Source: Flavobacteriales bacterium
Lineage (GTDB): Bacteria; Bacteroidota; Bacteroidia; Flavobacteriales_C; GCA-002722245
DNA: 44,627 nucleotides
Direction: 5' to 3'
Assembly: GCA_029251005.1 (NCBI GenBank)
Contig: JAQXEE010000006.1
Coordinates: 1-44,627 of the forward strand
A program made the translations under genes and the position numbers. This document shows, in pieces, positions 25,673 through 34,451 of the stretch; the stretch's first letter is position 1; every line of letters starts with the position of its first letter. The notes beneath the pieces are model-generated. The model did not search any database, was not told the origin of the DNA, and worked only from the letters and a program-made list of their open reading frames with translations.

Positions 25673-25684
25673 AAAATTGTTTTT

Positions 25685-26398
25685 CTATAGCCCTAAAAGA
25701 TCTGACATACCATAGAATCCAGACTTTCCATTCATAAACTCTGATGCTAAAACGGCACCTAAGGCAAATCCCTTACGATTATGAGCAGTATGTTTTATAT
25801 AAATTTCATCTATTTCATTCTCGTAAGTAACAACGTGGGTTCCTGGGACCTTGTCGATTCTTTTAGAGATAATCCCTAATTTATCAACAGATTCTGTTGG
25901 CTCATTTACCCAAGATTTTTTAGTTGTGTTTTTCTCAAAAATTCCTTCAGCAAGTGTTATTGCAGTTCCACTAGGAGCGTCTAACTTTTCGGTGTGATGA
26001 ATTTCTTCCATCTCAACCTTGTAGCCATCATGCGGACTCATAAGTTCTGCCAGTTTTTTATTTAACTCAAAAAAAACATTTACACCAACACTAAAATTAG
26101 AAGCATAAAACAATCCCGCTCCCGCTTTAGTCTGATTAACACAATCGTCCATTTTATCCAACCATCCAGTAGTACCTACAACTACAGGCACATTAGATTT
26201 AAAACAAAGTTGAATATTTAAATAAGCTGTATCAGGAGTACTAAACTCGATAGCAACATCAGCTTTTGATAAATTTTCTTGTGTTAAATCGTCTAAATTA
26301 TCAGCTCCAATTTTTAAAACAATTTCATTACCTCTGGAAACAGCGATCTTTTCAATCTCTTTACCCATTTTCCCGTATCCTAATAATGCTATTTTCAT
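25685..26398 (-). CDS. dapB: 4-hydroxy-tetrahydrodipicolinate reductase
   Basis: A 237-residue NAD(P)H-dependent reductase of the lysine/diaminopimelate pathway, needed for peptidoglycan and lysine. The Rossmann nucleotide-binding motif is LGYGKMG at 6-12. VVVGTTGW near 72-79 and ASNFSVGVNVFF near 99-110 are conserved. The active-site signature EIHHTEKLDAPSGTA spans about 132-146, with catalytic H134-H135, K138 and the substrate loop D140-A. Length is slightly short of the E. coli enzyme (273), as is normal in Bacteroidota. It is monocistronic with a perfect TATATTTG box 20 bp upstream and a terminator directly downstream. Confidence 0.96.
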   Translation of the reverse strand: MKIALLGYGKMGKEIEKIAVSRGNEIVLKIGADNLDDLTQENLSKADVAIEFSTPDTAYLNIQLCFKSNVPVVVGTTGWLDKMDDCVNQTKAGAGLFYASNFSVGVNVFFELNKKLAELMSPHDGYKVEMEEIHHTEKLDAPSGTAITLAEGIFEKNTTKKSWVNEPTESVDKLGIISKRIDKVPGTHVVTYENEIDEIYIKHTAHNRKGFALGAVLASEFMNGKSGFYGMSDLLGL

Positions 26399-26418
26399 TT
26401 TAATATAATTTGATAGTG

Positions 26419-26426
26419 CAAATATA
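26419..26426 (-). promoter_or_regulatory. dapB promoter -7 box (TATATTTG)
   Basis: Minus-strand TATATTTG fits TAnnTTTG exactly and ends 20 bp before the dapB ATG. Confidence 0.55.
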
Positions 26427-26450
26427 AGTCACAAACTTATTCTAAGAAGA

Positions 26451-26473
26451 AAAAGGAGAATTACGCTCCTTTT
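26451..26473 (-). terminator. Terminator of the TlpA-like gene
   Basis: AAAAGGAG and CTCCTTTT pair around a seven-base loop. On the minus strand it begins 16 bp beyond the thioredoxin-family stop codon and ends in a T run, separating that gene from the dapB promoter. Confidence 0.75.
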
Positions 26474-26489
26474 CCCACAATCACATTAC

Positions 26490-27908
26490 TTATTTTTTTT
26501 TATTATCCTCAAAAACCTGCTTTAAAAAGTCATCTATAGCAGCAGGATCAATCCTCTTCCCTATTATTTTCCGCTCTTTATCAAGAACGAAAGCAACAGG
26601 AGTTGAATAGATATCGTAATAATCTCTAAACTTACTTAAATGCGCTGTATCCTGTACGTTAATCCAAGTATACTCATGCTCTCTTAAATAATTTAAATAT
26701 CCTTCCGTCTCTTGCTCAATATTAATTGCATATACTTCTAAACTCTCTCCCTGATCTTTATATTTTTTATACATATCCCAAAGAACTGGAGTTTGCTTTT
26801 TACAATGTCCACAGTCAGAATCCCAAAACCACATAATAACATAGTCAGCGGGAGTTTCATACAATCCGTGTCTAACTTTGTTCGTGTCCTCTAATCCAAT
26901 TGGTCCATAATTCTCATTTTGATAGGTCATTTGAAGTGGCACAGCAGGCTCATTACATAAACAATATTTCAAATCTTGAACTCTTGTTCTGATCTTAGCT
27001 AACTGACCATCTTCTGTCCATGTTGCCTGAACTGGTTCAGATGTGTAGTAACTTCTAGCCATATGGTAAAATACTTTATCCCAACACATTCTTTTTTCCT
27101 TCCCACTTTCCCATTTAAAAGTTAAATAGTTAACAACGTATTTAAACACCTCTTCGTTTACTCTCGTCTTTTCAATTAAATTATCCGCATAAAAAGGAAT
27201 AGAATCAAAATGCTGAGGAACCCATTTATCAAAATAACGTTGAAGCTTCCCATGAAAGACAGGTGTTCTTAATAAACAATTACTGCTAAAGTCAATTTTA
27301 TCCCAATAATGATTTAAGTAATAATAGTACTTATCTCTATCCGCATCATCACCAGTAAGATTTTTAATAGAATCGGGGAAATCAACATCTTCCTGAACTG
27401 CAAATGCGACAGCCATAGGATTGGCGGGATGATTTTTCACAAATTCCTTTTTATAAGCTTGAACTTCTTCTCCTATTTTGATCTTCTCTTCTTTCGTTAA
27501 GGTTGAATCTGACATCAACTTCCCTTTCTTTCCAGAAAACTTAAAGTAATCGTAAAGTAATTCGTTATCTGGTGAATTTTTAAAAGTAGTTTTATTTATA
27601 AAATCAATAGTATCAGAAAAAACAGAGAATTCTTGATTAGTAATTACAAACTCGAAATAAGCGTTTCGTTTTTCACGTACTATTAAATAAATTCCACAAT
27701 CCAACTCTTCATCTCCTTCTATTGTGAACTTTTCCTTCCCGTCTACAACTATAGTATCTTTAATGTATTTATTATCCCCAAAGTATCTAGCAAGATAAAC
27801 TATACTATCGTTAAGATTCTTAATGTTAAATTTAATCTTATGTCCCTGTGCAGTAGCTCCTGCAATGGACAATAACATTATAATGATTAGAGAATATATT
27901 TTTTTCAT
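26490..27908 (-). CDS. TlpA-like periplasmic thioredoxin with DUF4369/DUF5106-like regions
   Basis: A 472-residue exported thiol-disulfide protein. The signal peptide is MKKIYSLIIIMLLSIAGATAQ. The N-terminal beta-rich domain (about 23-115) resembles DUF4369. The middle helical region (about 125-310) resembles DUF5106, a pairing common in Bacteroidota. The C-terminal thioredoxin fold (about 325-470) has the redox motif C366-G-H-C369 in WFWDSDCGHCKKQTP and the cis-proline strand YSTPVAFVLDKE. The CGHC active site suggests a reductase or isomerase in the periplasm; partners are unknown. It is monocistronic between terminators. Confidence 0.88.
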   Translation of the reverse strand: MKKIYSLIIIMLLSIAGATAQGHKIKFNIKNLNDSIVYLARYFGDNKYIKDTIVVDGKEKFTIEGDEELDCGIYLIVREKRNAYFEFVITNQEFSVFSDTIDFINKTTFKNSPDNELLYDYFKFSGKKGKLMSDSTLTKEEKIKIGEEVQAYKKEFVKNHPANPMAVAFAVQEDVDFPDSIKNLTGDDADRDKYYYYLNHYWDKIDFSSNCLLRTPVFHGKLQRYFDKWVPQHFDSIPFYADNLIEKTRVNEEVFKYVVNYLTFKWESGKEKRMCWDKVFYHMARSYYTSEPVQATWTEDGQLAKIRTRVQDLKYCLCNEPAVPLQMTYQNENYGPIGLEDTNKVRHGLYETPADYVIMWFWDSDCGHCKKQTPVLWDMYKKYKDQGESLEVYAINIEQETEGYLNYLREHEYTWINVQDTAHLSKFRDYYDIYSTPVAFVLDKERKIIGKRIDPAAIDDFLKQVFEDNKKK

Positions 27909-28018
27909 GGTATATTTTTTACTTTGTAAAAATAAGTGTTTTGTTTCTTTTTATTACACCTTTAACATCAATTTAACAATGACTAAATTCTTCACGAGCA
28001 ATATAAATGCCAAAAAAC

Positions 28019-28048
28019 AAAAAACCACTGGCCAATGACCAGTGGTTT
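28019..28048 (-). terminator. sucC terminator
   Basis: AAAACCACTGG pairs with CCAGTGGTTTT around a six-base loop. On the minus strand it lies 22 bp beyond the sucC stop and is followed by T residues. Confidence 0.85.
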
Positions 28049-28069
28049 TATTATAATTTCGAAAATTAA

Positions 28070-29284
28070 TTAAACTGCTAAAACTTCCGCAACCTTATCT
28101 GCCGCTTCTTGGAGTAATGTTACAGAATGTACACTTAATCCAGAATCTTCTATTAATTTCTTAGCTTCAATAGCGTTTGTACCTTGCAATCTAACGATGA
28201 TAGGAACATTTATATCTCCAATATTGTTGTATGCATCAACAATACCTTGAGCAACTCTATCACATCTTACGATACCTCCAAAAATGTTAACTAAAAGAGC
28301 TTTAACATTTTTATCTTTCAAGATAAGTCTGAAAGCTTTTTCAACTCTTTCAGCATTAGCTGTACCTCCAACATCTAGAAAGTTAGCTGGCTCACCACCT
28401 GAAAACTTGATGATGTCCATAGTTGCCATTGCTAATCCAGCTCCGTTAACCATACAACCAACGTTTCCGTCTAATTTTACGTAATTTAATTCATCAGCTT
28501 TAGCCTCAACTTCAGTCGGATCTTCTTCAGAGATGTCTCTCATTGCAGCGTAATCCTTATGACGGTATAATGCATTCTCGTCTAATGTAACCTTAGCATC
28601 AACAGCGATAACTTTATCATCAGAAGTTTTTAATACTGGGTTAATTTCAAACATCGAAGCATCACATCCAACATAAGCGTTGTATAATGAATTAACAAAT
28701 TTTGCCATCGCTTTGAAAGCAGCACCTGACAAACCTAGTTTGAAAGCAATTTTTCTTGCTTGGAATCCTTGTAAGCCTAAAGCAGGATCAATAGCTTCCT
28801 TATAAATTAATTCTGGTGTTTTTTCAGCTACAGTTTCAATGTCCATTCCACCTTCTGTAGAATATACAATAACATTCTGCCCTGACTCTCTATCTAAAAG
28901 TACAGACATGTAAATCTCGGAAATTTCACTCTCTCCAGGATAATATACATCTTGTGCAATTAATACCTTACCTACTTTTTTAGCTTTCCCGTTTGTTTGA
29001 GCAGTTTCTAAGTGTCCACCTAGAATACCGTTGACAACTTCAGGAATCTTATCAATTCCTTTCGCTAAAACTACACCGTGAGAACCCGTCTCTTCAACTG
29101 TACCTTTACCTCTACCTCCAGCATGGATTTGAGCTTTAACAACGTACCATTCAGTTCCAGTTTCTTCGGTTAGTTTTTTTGCTGCGTCAGTTGCCTGATC
29201 TGCAGAATCAATAACAACCCCTTCTTGGATTCCTACTCCGTAACTCTTTAGGATTGATTTTCCTTGATATTCGTGAAGATTCAT
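28070..29284 (-). CDS. sucC: Succinyl-CoA synthetase beta subunit (ADP-forming)
   Basis: A 404-residue ATP-grasp subunit of the TCA-cycle succinate-CoA ligase. The N-terminus MNLHEYQGKSILKSYGV is the family opening. KAQIHAGGRGKG (about 50-61) is the nucleotide-binding segment. MFEINPV and VDAKVTLDENALYRH are the metal and ATP contacts. LVNIFGGIVRCDRVAQGI is the phosphate power-helix region of the C-terminal domain. The partner sucD is not in this window, so the subunits are encoded apart or beyond it. A perfect TAAATTTG box lies 24 bp ahead of the ATG. Confidence 0.96.
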   Translation of the reverse strand: MNLHEYQGKSILKSYGVGIQEGVVIDSADQATDAAKKLTEETGTEWYVVKAQIHAGGRGKGTVEETGSHGVVLAKGIDKIPEVVNGILGGHLETAQTNGKAKKVGKVLIAQDVYYPGESEISEIYMSVLLDRESGQNVIVYSTEGGMDIETVAEKTPELIYKEAIDPALGLQGFQARKIAFKLGLSGAAFKAMAKFVNSLYNAYVGCDASMFEINPVLKTSDDKVIAVDAKVTLDENALYRHKDYAAMRDISEEDPTEVEAKADELNYVKLDGNVGCMVNGAGLAMATMDIIKFSGGEPANFLDVGGTANAERVEKAFRLILKDKNVKALLVNIFGGIVRCDRVAQGIVDAYNNIGDINVPIIVRLQGTNAIEAKKLIEDSGLSVHSVTLLQEAADKVAEVLAV

Positions 29285-29308
29285 ATTTTTTTAATTTTCA
29301 AAGTGACC

Positions 29309-29316
29309 CAAATTTA
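29309..29316 (-). promoter_or_regulatory. sucC promoter -7 box (TAAATTTG)
   Basis: Minus-strand TAAATTTG matches TAnnTTTG and ends 24 bp before the sucC ATG. Confidence 0.55.
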
Positions 29317-29848
29317 ATGTATTCTTTTCAACCTACAGAGCTATTTTTAAAAAAAAAGAGACCGTCTGAAAAAGAACAGCTTAACCTGACCTAACTTTGT
29401 GACAAAATTGCCATGATAGATACTTTTAGAAAGTTCTGATTTACTATTTATTATTATTCAATTAGATGGATTTAAACGCTTTATCTATTTTTTATCTTAT
29501 TATTTTTTTCAGTAGTCACTGTTTTGTAGACCATCAGTATTAAATTCACAAAATCGATTCTCCTTTTTAATTCTGTTCTCGAAAAAAATTATAACACGAA
29601 AAAAAATTCGATTACATTTATATTTTTTTAAAGTAAACAATAAGACTTTATGTTTTAGAACTTACTATCTAAGAATCCTAAAACTATTTTCGTTCCTTTT
29701 GTGGACTTCATCATTAGTAAGTATAGGTCAAAGAACAAACGCTACATTGCTATGAAATTGTCGTTAAAAGTTCTATTAACATTAAAAATGTTAATTAATA
29801 GTGAACAAAAGTACAGTACTGACCTAGTAGATTCAAATTTTGGTTAAT
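29317..29848. other. Intergenic stretch between sucC and the mutL operon
   Basis: This long AT-rich stretch contains a partly palindromic GAGACCGTCTGAAAAAG at about 29359, which resembles the end style of some Bacteroidota insertion sequences but has no partner. A perfect 9-bp AT hairpin (ATTAACATT / AATGTTAAT, 29775-29795) and a plus-strand open frame without an upstream start (29659-29847) are also present. That frame follows ATG TTT TAG and reads on for 62 codons to TAA. None of this amounts to a recognisable gene. Confidence 0.35.
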
Positions 29849-29856
29849 TAACTTTG
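29849..29856 (+). promoter_or_regulatory. Promoter -7 box of the mutL operon (TAACTTTG)
   Basis: TAACTTTG fits TAnnTTTG exactly and ends five bases before the ATG of the 94-residue gene. The mRNA would start at or next to the start codon. Confidence 0.5.
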
Positions 29857-29861
29857 AATTA

Positions 29862-30146
29862 ATGTTTTCATTTTTTCAAGCAAGAAAGCCAAGGCGATAT
29901 AAGCACAAGGCTCAATATCAAAAAAACACTTCTGAAAATAAAGAAGCTAATGAAAGAAGGATTTCTTTTACTCAAAAAAAAATCACAAATGAAATGTACG
30001 ATCGGTATGATCGAATTCCATTTAGCGACATCAAAAAGGCTGGAAGAAATAGAATTATGACTAAAGCAATAATCCTAGCTGTAATATTGAGCCTGTTGAT
30101 TATTTACTTTGAGAAACTTGAAGACTTATTAAGTAAACTAGAATAA
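29862..30146 (+). CDS. Small basic protein with C-terminal membrane anchor
   Basis: A 94-residue protein of unknown function. The N-terminal two thirds are strongly basic and Gln/Lys-rich (ARKPRRYKHKAQYQKN) and probably stay in the cytoplasm. One membrane helix (about 67-83, MTKAIILAVILSLLIIYF) is followed by a short acidic tail. It starts the mutL operon: its stop shares one base with the mutL ATG (TAATG). Small tail-anchored basic proteins in this place are, to my knowledge, common in Flavobacteriia, but I know no proven role. Confidence 0.75.
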   Translation: MFSFFQARKPRRYKHKAQYQKNTSENKEANERRISFTQKKITNEMYDRYDRIPFSDIKKAGRNRIMTKAIILAVILSLLIIYFEKLEDLLSKLE

Positions 30147-32017
30147 TGGAGAATGTAATAAACTTATTACCTGATGCAGTTGCAAATCAAATTGCAGCTG
30201 GTGAAGTAATTCAGAGACCTGCTAGTGCAGTTAAGGAATTAATGGAAAACTCCATAGACTCTGGGGCTGAAAAAATTCAGTTAATCATAAAAGATGCTGG
30301 AAAAACTTTAATCCAAGTAATTGATGATGGATGCGGAATGACGGAACAAGATGCTCGAATGAGTTTTGAACGTCACGCAACATCTAAAATTAACACGGCT
30401 CAAGATTTGTTTGCGCTATGCACAAAAGGTTTTAGAGGGGAAGCCTTGGCTTCGGTTTGTGCAGTTGCTCATATTGAAATGAAAACAAGAAGAGCAAAAG
30501 ATGAATTGGGTTTCCATTTGATTAATGAAGGAAGTAAAATAACAAAACAAGAAGCTATAACCACTCCTGTAGGCACTTCAGTTAGCGTTAAAAACTTATT
30601 TTACAACATACCTGCTAGAAGAAAATTTTTAAAATCTACATCTGTTGAAACACGACATATTATTGATGAGTTTCAACGTGTTGCCTTAATTCACCCAGAA
30701 ATAGCTTTTGAATTAATTAATAACGATACTGAGGTATATAATTTACCAAAAGGAAACTTTAGACAAAGAATTGTTTCTGTTTTTGGAAAAAGCTTTGACG
30801 AGAAATTGGTTCCAATTGAAGAAGACACAGATATTGTTGGTGTAGCTGGATTTTTTGGGAAACCAGAATTTGCAAAAAAGACAAGAGGAGAACAGTTCTT
30901 TTTTGTGAATAAACGTTTCATTAAAAACAGTTATTTAAACCATGCAATTGCTCAAGCTATGGATGATTTACTTCCTCCGAAAGCTTACCCAACATATTTT
31001 ATTCAGTTGGAAATTGATCCAGCTGAAGTTGACATTAATATTCACCCAACAAAAACTGAAGTTAAATTTGGGGATGAAAAATCTATTTACGCAATTCTAA
31101 GAGCTGCCACAAAAAGAAGTTTGAACCGATTTAAAGTTGCGCCCACTTTAGATTTTAATCAAGAAACTTCTTTTAATTCATATGACCCTGAATTTAACGG
31201 CCCTATTTCAGAACCTAAAGTTCAAGTTGACTCAAGCTTCAATCCATTTGAAAAACCAAAAGAGGCTAAAGCGAAAAGTTGGAGCTCTGGAAATTCGTTT
31301 AAAACAAGCTCTGCAAAGGGAAGTTTTGATTGGAAGAATCTTTACGAACAAGACAAAGATTTAAAAAATGAAAATTTCGACGACCTTTTAGGCGATATAG
31401 AATTTGAAGAAGAGCATGAGCAAACTAAACTAATCAAAGAAGATATTAATAAGTTTACTTTTGTAAAACAAATTTACAAGCAATATATTCAAACATTTTA
31501 CAAAGGAAATTTAATTTTTATTGATCAAAAAAGAGCACATGAAAGGGTTTTATATGAATACTTTCAAACTGCTCTAAAAGAGCAAAAAAAAACCTCTCAA
31601 CAATTATTATTTCCAGAGTCCATTTCTTTACAAGCGGCAGATGCTGAATTGCTTAAAAGCGTTTTACCTGATTTGCAGCAAATGGGTATTGACATTAATG
31701 AATTTGGCCCAACTGATTTCGTTGTAAACGGACTACCTTCTGATCTTCATGAATTAAACGCAAAACAACTTATCGAACAGTTGATTGAGCAGTTTAAATT
31801 AAATGGTGACGAAGTTAAAATTGATAAGCGAGAAGCTCTAACTAAGAGTATGAGCAGGAACATAGCTATTAAAAAAGGGCAGAAATTAGAAGTTGAAGAA
31901 ATGTCGGAGTTAGTAAATCAATTATTCGATTGTGAATCACCGTTTATCAACCCATATGGTAAAACAACATTTTTTAACTTTACGTTGGAAGAAATAAGTG
32001 ATAAATTAGATAAATGA
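30146..32017 (+). CDS. mutL: DNA mismatch repair protein MutL
   Basis: A 623-residue GHL ATPase that couples MutS mismatch recognition to strand removal. N-terminal ATPase motifs are ANQIAAGEVIQRPASAVKEL with the catalytic glutamate, DDGCGM, RHATSKI and GFRGEALASV; VDINIHPTKTEVKF closes that domain. A charged linker (about 340-430) leads to the C-terminal dimerisation domain. The endonuclease motif DQHA(x)2E(x)4E is altered to D460QKR-AH-E466-RVLY-E471, with Lys in place of His, and the C-terminal CPHGRP-like motif reads NPYGKT. Nicking activity is therefore doubtful. It overlaps the upstream gene by one base and the rhomboid gene by four. Confidence 0.96.
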   Translation: MENVINLLPDAVANQIAAGEVIQRPASAVKELMENSIDSGAEKIQLIIKDAGKTLIQVIDDGCGMTEQDARMSFERHATSKINTAQDLFALCTKGFRGEALASVCAVAHIEMKTRRAKDELGFHLINEGSKITKQEAITTPVGTSVSVKNLFYNIPARRKFLKSTSVETRHIIDEFQRVALIHPEIAFELINNDTEVYNLPKGNFRQRIVSVFGKSFDEKLVPIEEDTDIVGVAGFFGKPEFAKKTRGEQFFFVNKRFIKNSYLNHAIAQAMDDLLPPKAYPTYFIQLEIDPAEVDINIHPTKTEVKFGDEKSIYAILRAATKRSLNRFKVAPTLDFNQETSFNSYDPEFNGPISEPKVQVDSSFNPFEKPKEAKAKSWSSGNSFKTSSAKGSFDWKNLYEQDKDLKNENFDDLLGDIEFEEEHEQTKLIKEDINKFTFVKQIYKQYIQTFYKGNLIFIDQKRAHERVLYEYFQTALKEQKKTSQQLLFPESISLQAADAELLKSVLPDLQQMGIDINEFGPTDFVVNGLPSDLHELNAKQLIEQLIEQFKLNGDEVKIDKREALTKSMSRNIAIKKGQKLEVEEMSELVNQLFDCESPFINPYGKTTFFNFTLEEISDKLDK

Positions 32018-32688
32018 TCAATTTTCAAAACATACCACCTGTTACGAAGAATTTAATTATTTTAAACGTAGTTGTTTTTGTTTTGCAAAATTTCATACCT
32101 GATTTTACATTTAATTTTGCTTTACATTTTTTTAAATCTCCAGACTTTCAACCTTATCAATTAATAACGCATATGTTTATGCATGGAGGTTTTACTCACC
32201 TCTTATTTAATATGTTTGGTGTTTATATGTTTGGAAGTGCCATTGAATCCAAACTAGGCGACAAAAAATTCTTACTGTTTTATCTTATTACAGGGTTTGG
32301 AGCTGTCGTCCTTCACATGGGATCACAAATGCTTGAAAACCATGAAATGGTAAACCAACTTAACGTTTGGTACGCAGAAGCAAGAATTTCGGATCAACAA
32401 CTATCTAATGGATATTACAATACATTTAACATCACTGTTGGTGCCTCAGGAGCTCTTTTTGGGTTATTAACTGCATTTGGATTACTTTTCCCAAATCAAC
32501 AAATTTTCCTCATGTTTATACCAGTTCCAATAAAAGCAAAATATTTTGTTCTGCTTTATGCTGGATATGAATTATTCCAAGGTCTACAAGGTTCGCCTGG
32601 AGATAACATTGCACACTTCGCACACTTAGGTGGGGCATTGTTTGGCTTATTAATTATAAAAGAATGGAAAAAAAAGAACTTAATTTAA
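32014..32688 (+). CDS. Rhomboid intramembrane serine protease
   Basis: A 224-residue rhomboid with about six membrane helices. The catalytic serine is S145 in GASGALFG and the catalytic histidine is H204 in HFAHLGGALFG, so the dyad is complete. The HMFMHGGFTHLLFNMFGVY segment (about 50-70) is the family's oxyanion-region helix, with conserved His and Asn. It cleaves membrane-spanning substrates that are not identifiable from the sequence. The start overlaps the mutL stop (ATGA), and a second rhomboid begins directly after its stop. Confidence 0.92.
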   Translation: MINFQNIPPVTKNLIILNVVVFVLQNFIPDFTFNFALHFFKSPDFQPYQLITHMFMHGGFTHLLFNMFGVYMFGSAIESKLGDKKFLLFYLITGFGAVVLHMGSQMLENHEMVNQLNVWYAEARISDQQLSNGYYNTFNITVGASGALFGLLTAFGLLFPNQQIFLMFIPVPIKAKYFVLLYAGYELFQGLQGSPGDNIAHFAHLGGALFGLLIIKEWKKKNLI

Positions 32689-33591
32689 ATGAAAGATATA
32701 ATCCAAGATATAAAGCAAAATTTTAAAAATGGCGATGTTATTACAAGAATTATTTATGCCAATGCAGCCATTTTTTTAGGAATATCAGTTTTAGGTATCC
32801 TTTTCAGTCTTATTAGCGGAAATAACTTAGAATCAATAAAAAACAACATTTTAGATTGGTTAGCCTTACCCACAAATAACATCACAAGTTTACTCATCAA
32901 ACCGTATACATTTATCAGCCATATGTTTTTACATGTTGATTTTTTTCACATGTTATTTAATATGGTTTTACTGTATTTTCTTGGTAAATTATTCTTAAAT
33001 TATTTTAGCCAAAAACAATTATTCGGGGTTTATATCCTAGGTGGTTTACTAGGTGCTTTAATCTTAGTTCTGACAACAACACTTTCTCCTTTTTTTAAAA
33101 CCCCTGGCGTTGCTTATGGAGCCTCAGCTGCAGTTATGGCAATTGCAATTGGAATAACATCTTATACTCCAAATACAAAAGTGATGATTTTTGGAATGTT
33201 CCCTGTGAAACTAATGTGGATTGGAATTGCTTATGTTGGATCCGATTTAGTTTCTTTTTACGATTCCAATACGGGAGGACATATTGCCCATCTAACTGGT
33301 GCTGGAGTTGGTTATTGGTTTTCAGCGTCATTCAAACAAGGAAACGATATAACTATGGGAGTGAGTAAGACAATCACTAAACTTTCAAAGTTATTTTATT
33401 CAAAGCCTAAAATGAAGGTAGTATACAATCAGGAAAAAGTGAAAAAAATGTCCGATTATCAGTACAACACCCACAAAAAAGCTACTCAAAGTGAAATTGA
33501 TGCAATTTTAGATAAAATATCAAGTAGCGGTTACAGCTCTTTGTCAAAACTCGAAAAAGATATTTTATTTCAACATTCAAACAAAAAGTAA
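32689..33591 (+). CDS. Second rhomboid-family protein with DUF6576-like tail
   Basis: A 300-residue rhomboid-like protein that begins directly after the first rhomboid's stop. The membrane domain (about 20-215) contains HMFLHVDFFHMLFNMVLLYFL. The serine S146 lies in YGASAAVMAI, where alanine replaces the second glycine of the usual GxSG, and H201 in GGHIAHLTGAG completes the dyad. Protease activity is likely but less certain than for its neighbour. The C-terminal 50 residues (SEIDAILDKISSSGYSSLSK and EKDILFQHSNKK) are a soluble DUF6576-like helical tail. Tandem rhomboids behind mutL fit flavobacterial gene order. Confidence 0.88.
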   Translation: MKDIIQDIKQNFKNGDVITRIIYANAAIFLGISVLGILFSLISGNNLESIKNNILDWLALPTNNITSLLIKPYTFISHMFLHVDFFHMLFNMVLLYFLGKLFLNYFSQKQLFGVYILGGLLGALILVLTTTLSPFFKTPGVAYGASAAVMAIAIGITSYTPNTKVMIFGMFPVKLMWIGIAYVGSDLVSFYDSNTGGHIAHLTGAGVGYWFSASFKQGNDITMGVSKTITKLSKLFYSKPKMKVVYNQEKVKKMSDYQYNTHKKATQSEIDAILDKISSSGYSSLSKLEKDILFQHSNKK

Positions 33592-33592
33592 T

Positions 33593-34450
33593 TTGAAAAA
33601 GTATCTTAAATACGCTCCATTTTACTTGTTATCGATCTTGCCATTTTGGATTATTTATGGCTTTGCTTCTTTTGCTTTTTTCATTCTTTATCATGTTACT
33701 AGTTATAGGAAAGAGATAATTAATCAAAATCTAAAAAACTCATTCCCTGAAAAAAGTGAGCAAGAAATAAAAAAAATAGCGAAAAACTTTTATCATCATT
33801 TTTGTGAAACATTTTTGGAAGCCGTTAAGTTTTTAACCATTTCCAAAAAAGCGATTGTTAAACGTTATAAGTTTAAGAACTTAGATTTATTAGAGGATTT
33901 ATACAGCCAAAAACAAAGCGCGATACTTTATGCAGCACATTTTGGAAACTGGGAATGGATGTGCTCTCTTCCAATTAGTTCTGATTATAAACTAATTTCA
34001 TTTTACCAAGAACAATCAAACAATTACTTTAACGACTTCATGCTTTTATTACGAGAGCGCTTTGGTAATCAATGTGTTGAATCAAAATCTGGTTTTAAGG
34101 AAATAATTAAAAATGCTCGTGAAGGAAATACAACGTTAGCCTATGTAATCGGAGATCAATCCCCAATGAGTAAAAGTTCTATGCATTGGACTAACTTTTT
34201 AAATCAGGATACAGCTTTTCTAATAGGAGCTGATAGAATGGCAAAAAAATGCAATCAATTACTCATTTACCCGCATGTTACCAAACCTAAAAAAGGTTTT
34301 TATGAAATAGAATTAAAACTTATCCCAACAGAGAGTCAGGACAAAGTAGCTATTGAGTATTACGCTTCTTTTTTAGAAGCAAACATAAAAGCCCAACCTG
34401 AACTATGGCTTTGGTCACATAAACGCTGGAAGAGGAAAAAAAACGCTTAA
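33593..34450 (+). CDS. LpxL/HtrB-like lipid acyltransferase
   Basis: A 285-residue membrane-anchored acyltransferase of the lipid A late-acylation family. An N-terminal hydrophobic anchor (about 8-36, APFYLLSILPFWIIYGFASF) is followed by the catalytic HxxxxE motif, H116-FGNW-E121. IGDQSPMSKSSMHWTNFL is the second conserved block. It likely transfers an acyl chain to lipid A or a related amphiphile at the inner membrane. The start is TTG, one base after the preceding stop codon, and is the only start that keeps the whole anchor. It is the last gene of the mutL-rhomboid operon and ends one base from the convergent HExxH gene. Confidence 0.88.
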   Translation: MKKYLKYAPFYLLSILPFWIIYGFASFAFFILYHVTSYRKEIINQNLKNSFPEKSEQEIKKIAKNFYHHFCETFLEAVKFLTISKKAIVKRYKFKNLDLLEDLYSQKQSAILYAAHFGNWEWMCSLPISSDYKLISFYQEQSNNYFNDFMLLLRERFGNQCVESKSGFKEIIKNAREGNTTLAYVIGDQSPMSKSSMHWTNFLNQDTAFLIGADRMAKKCNQLLIYPHVTKPKKGFYEIELKLIPTESQDKVAIEYYASFLEANIKAQPELWLWSHKRWKRKKNA

Positions 34451-34451
34451 T

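Noticed and set aside
29355-29380. Insertion-sequence end
   Set aside because: GAGACCGTCTGAAAAAG resembles some Bacteroidota element termini, but there is no second end, no transposase fragment and no duplication in the window.
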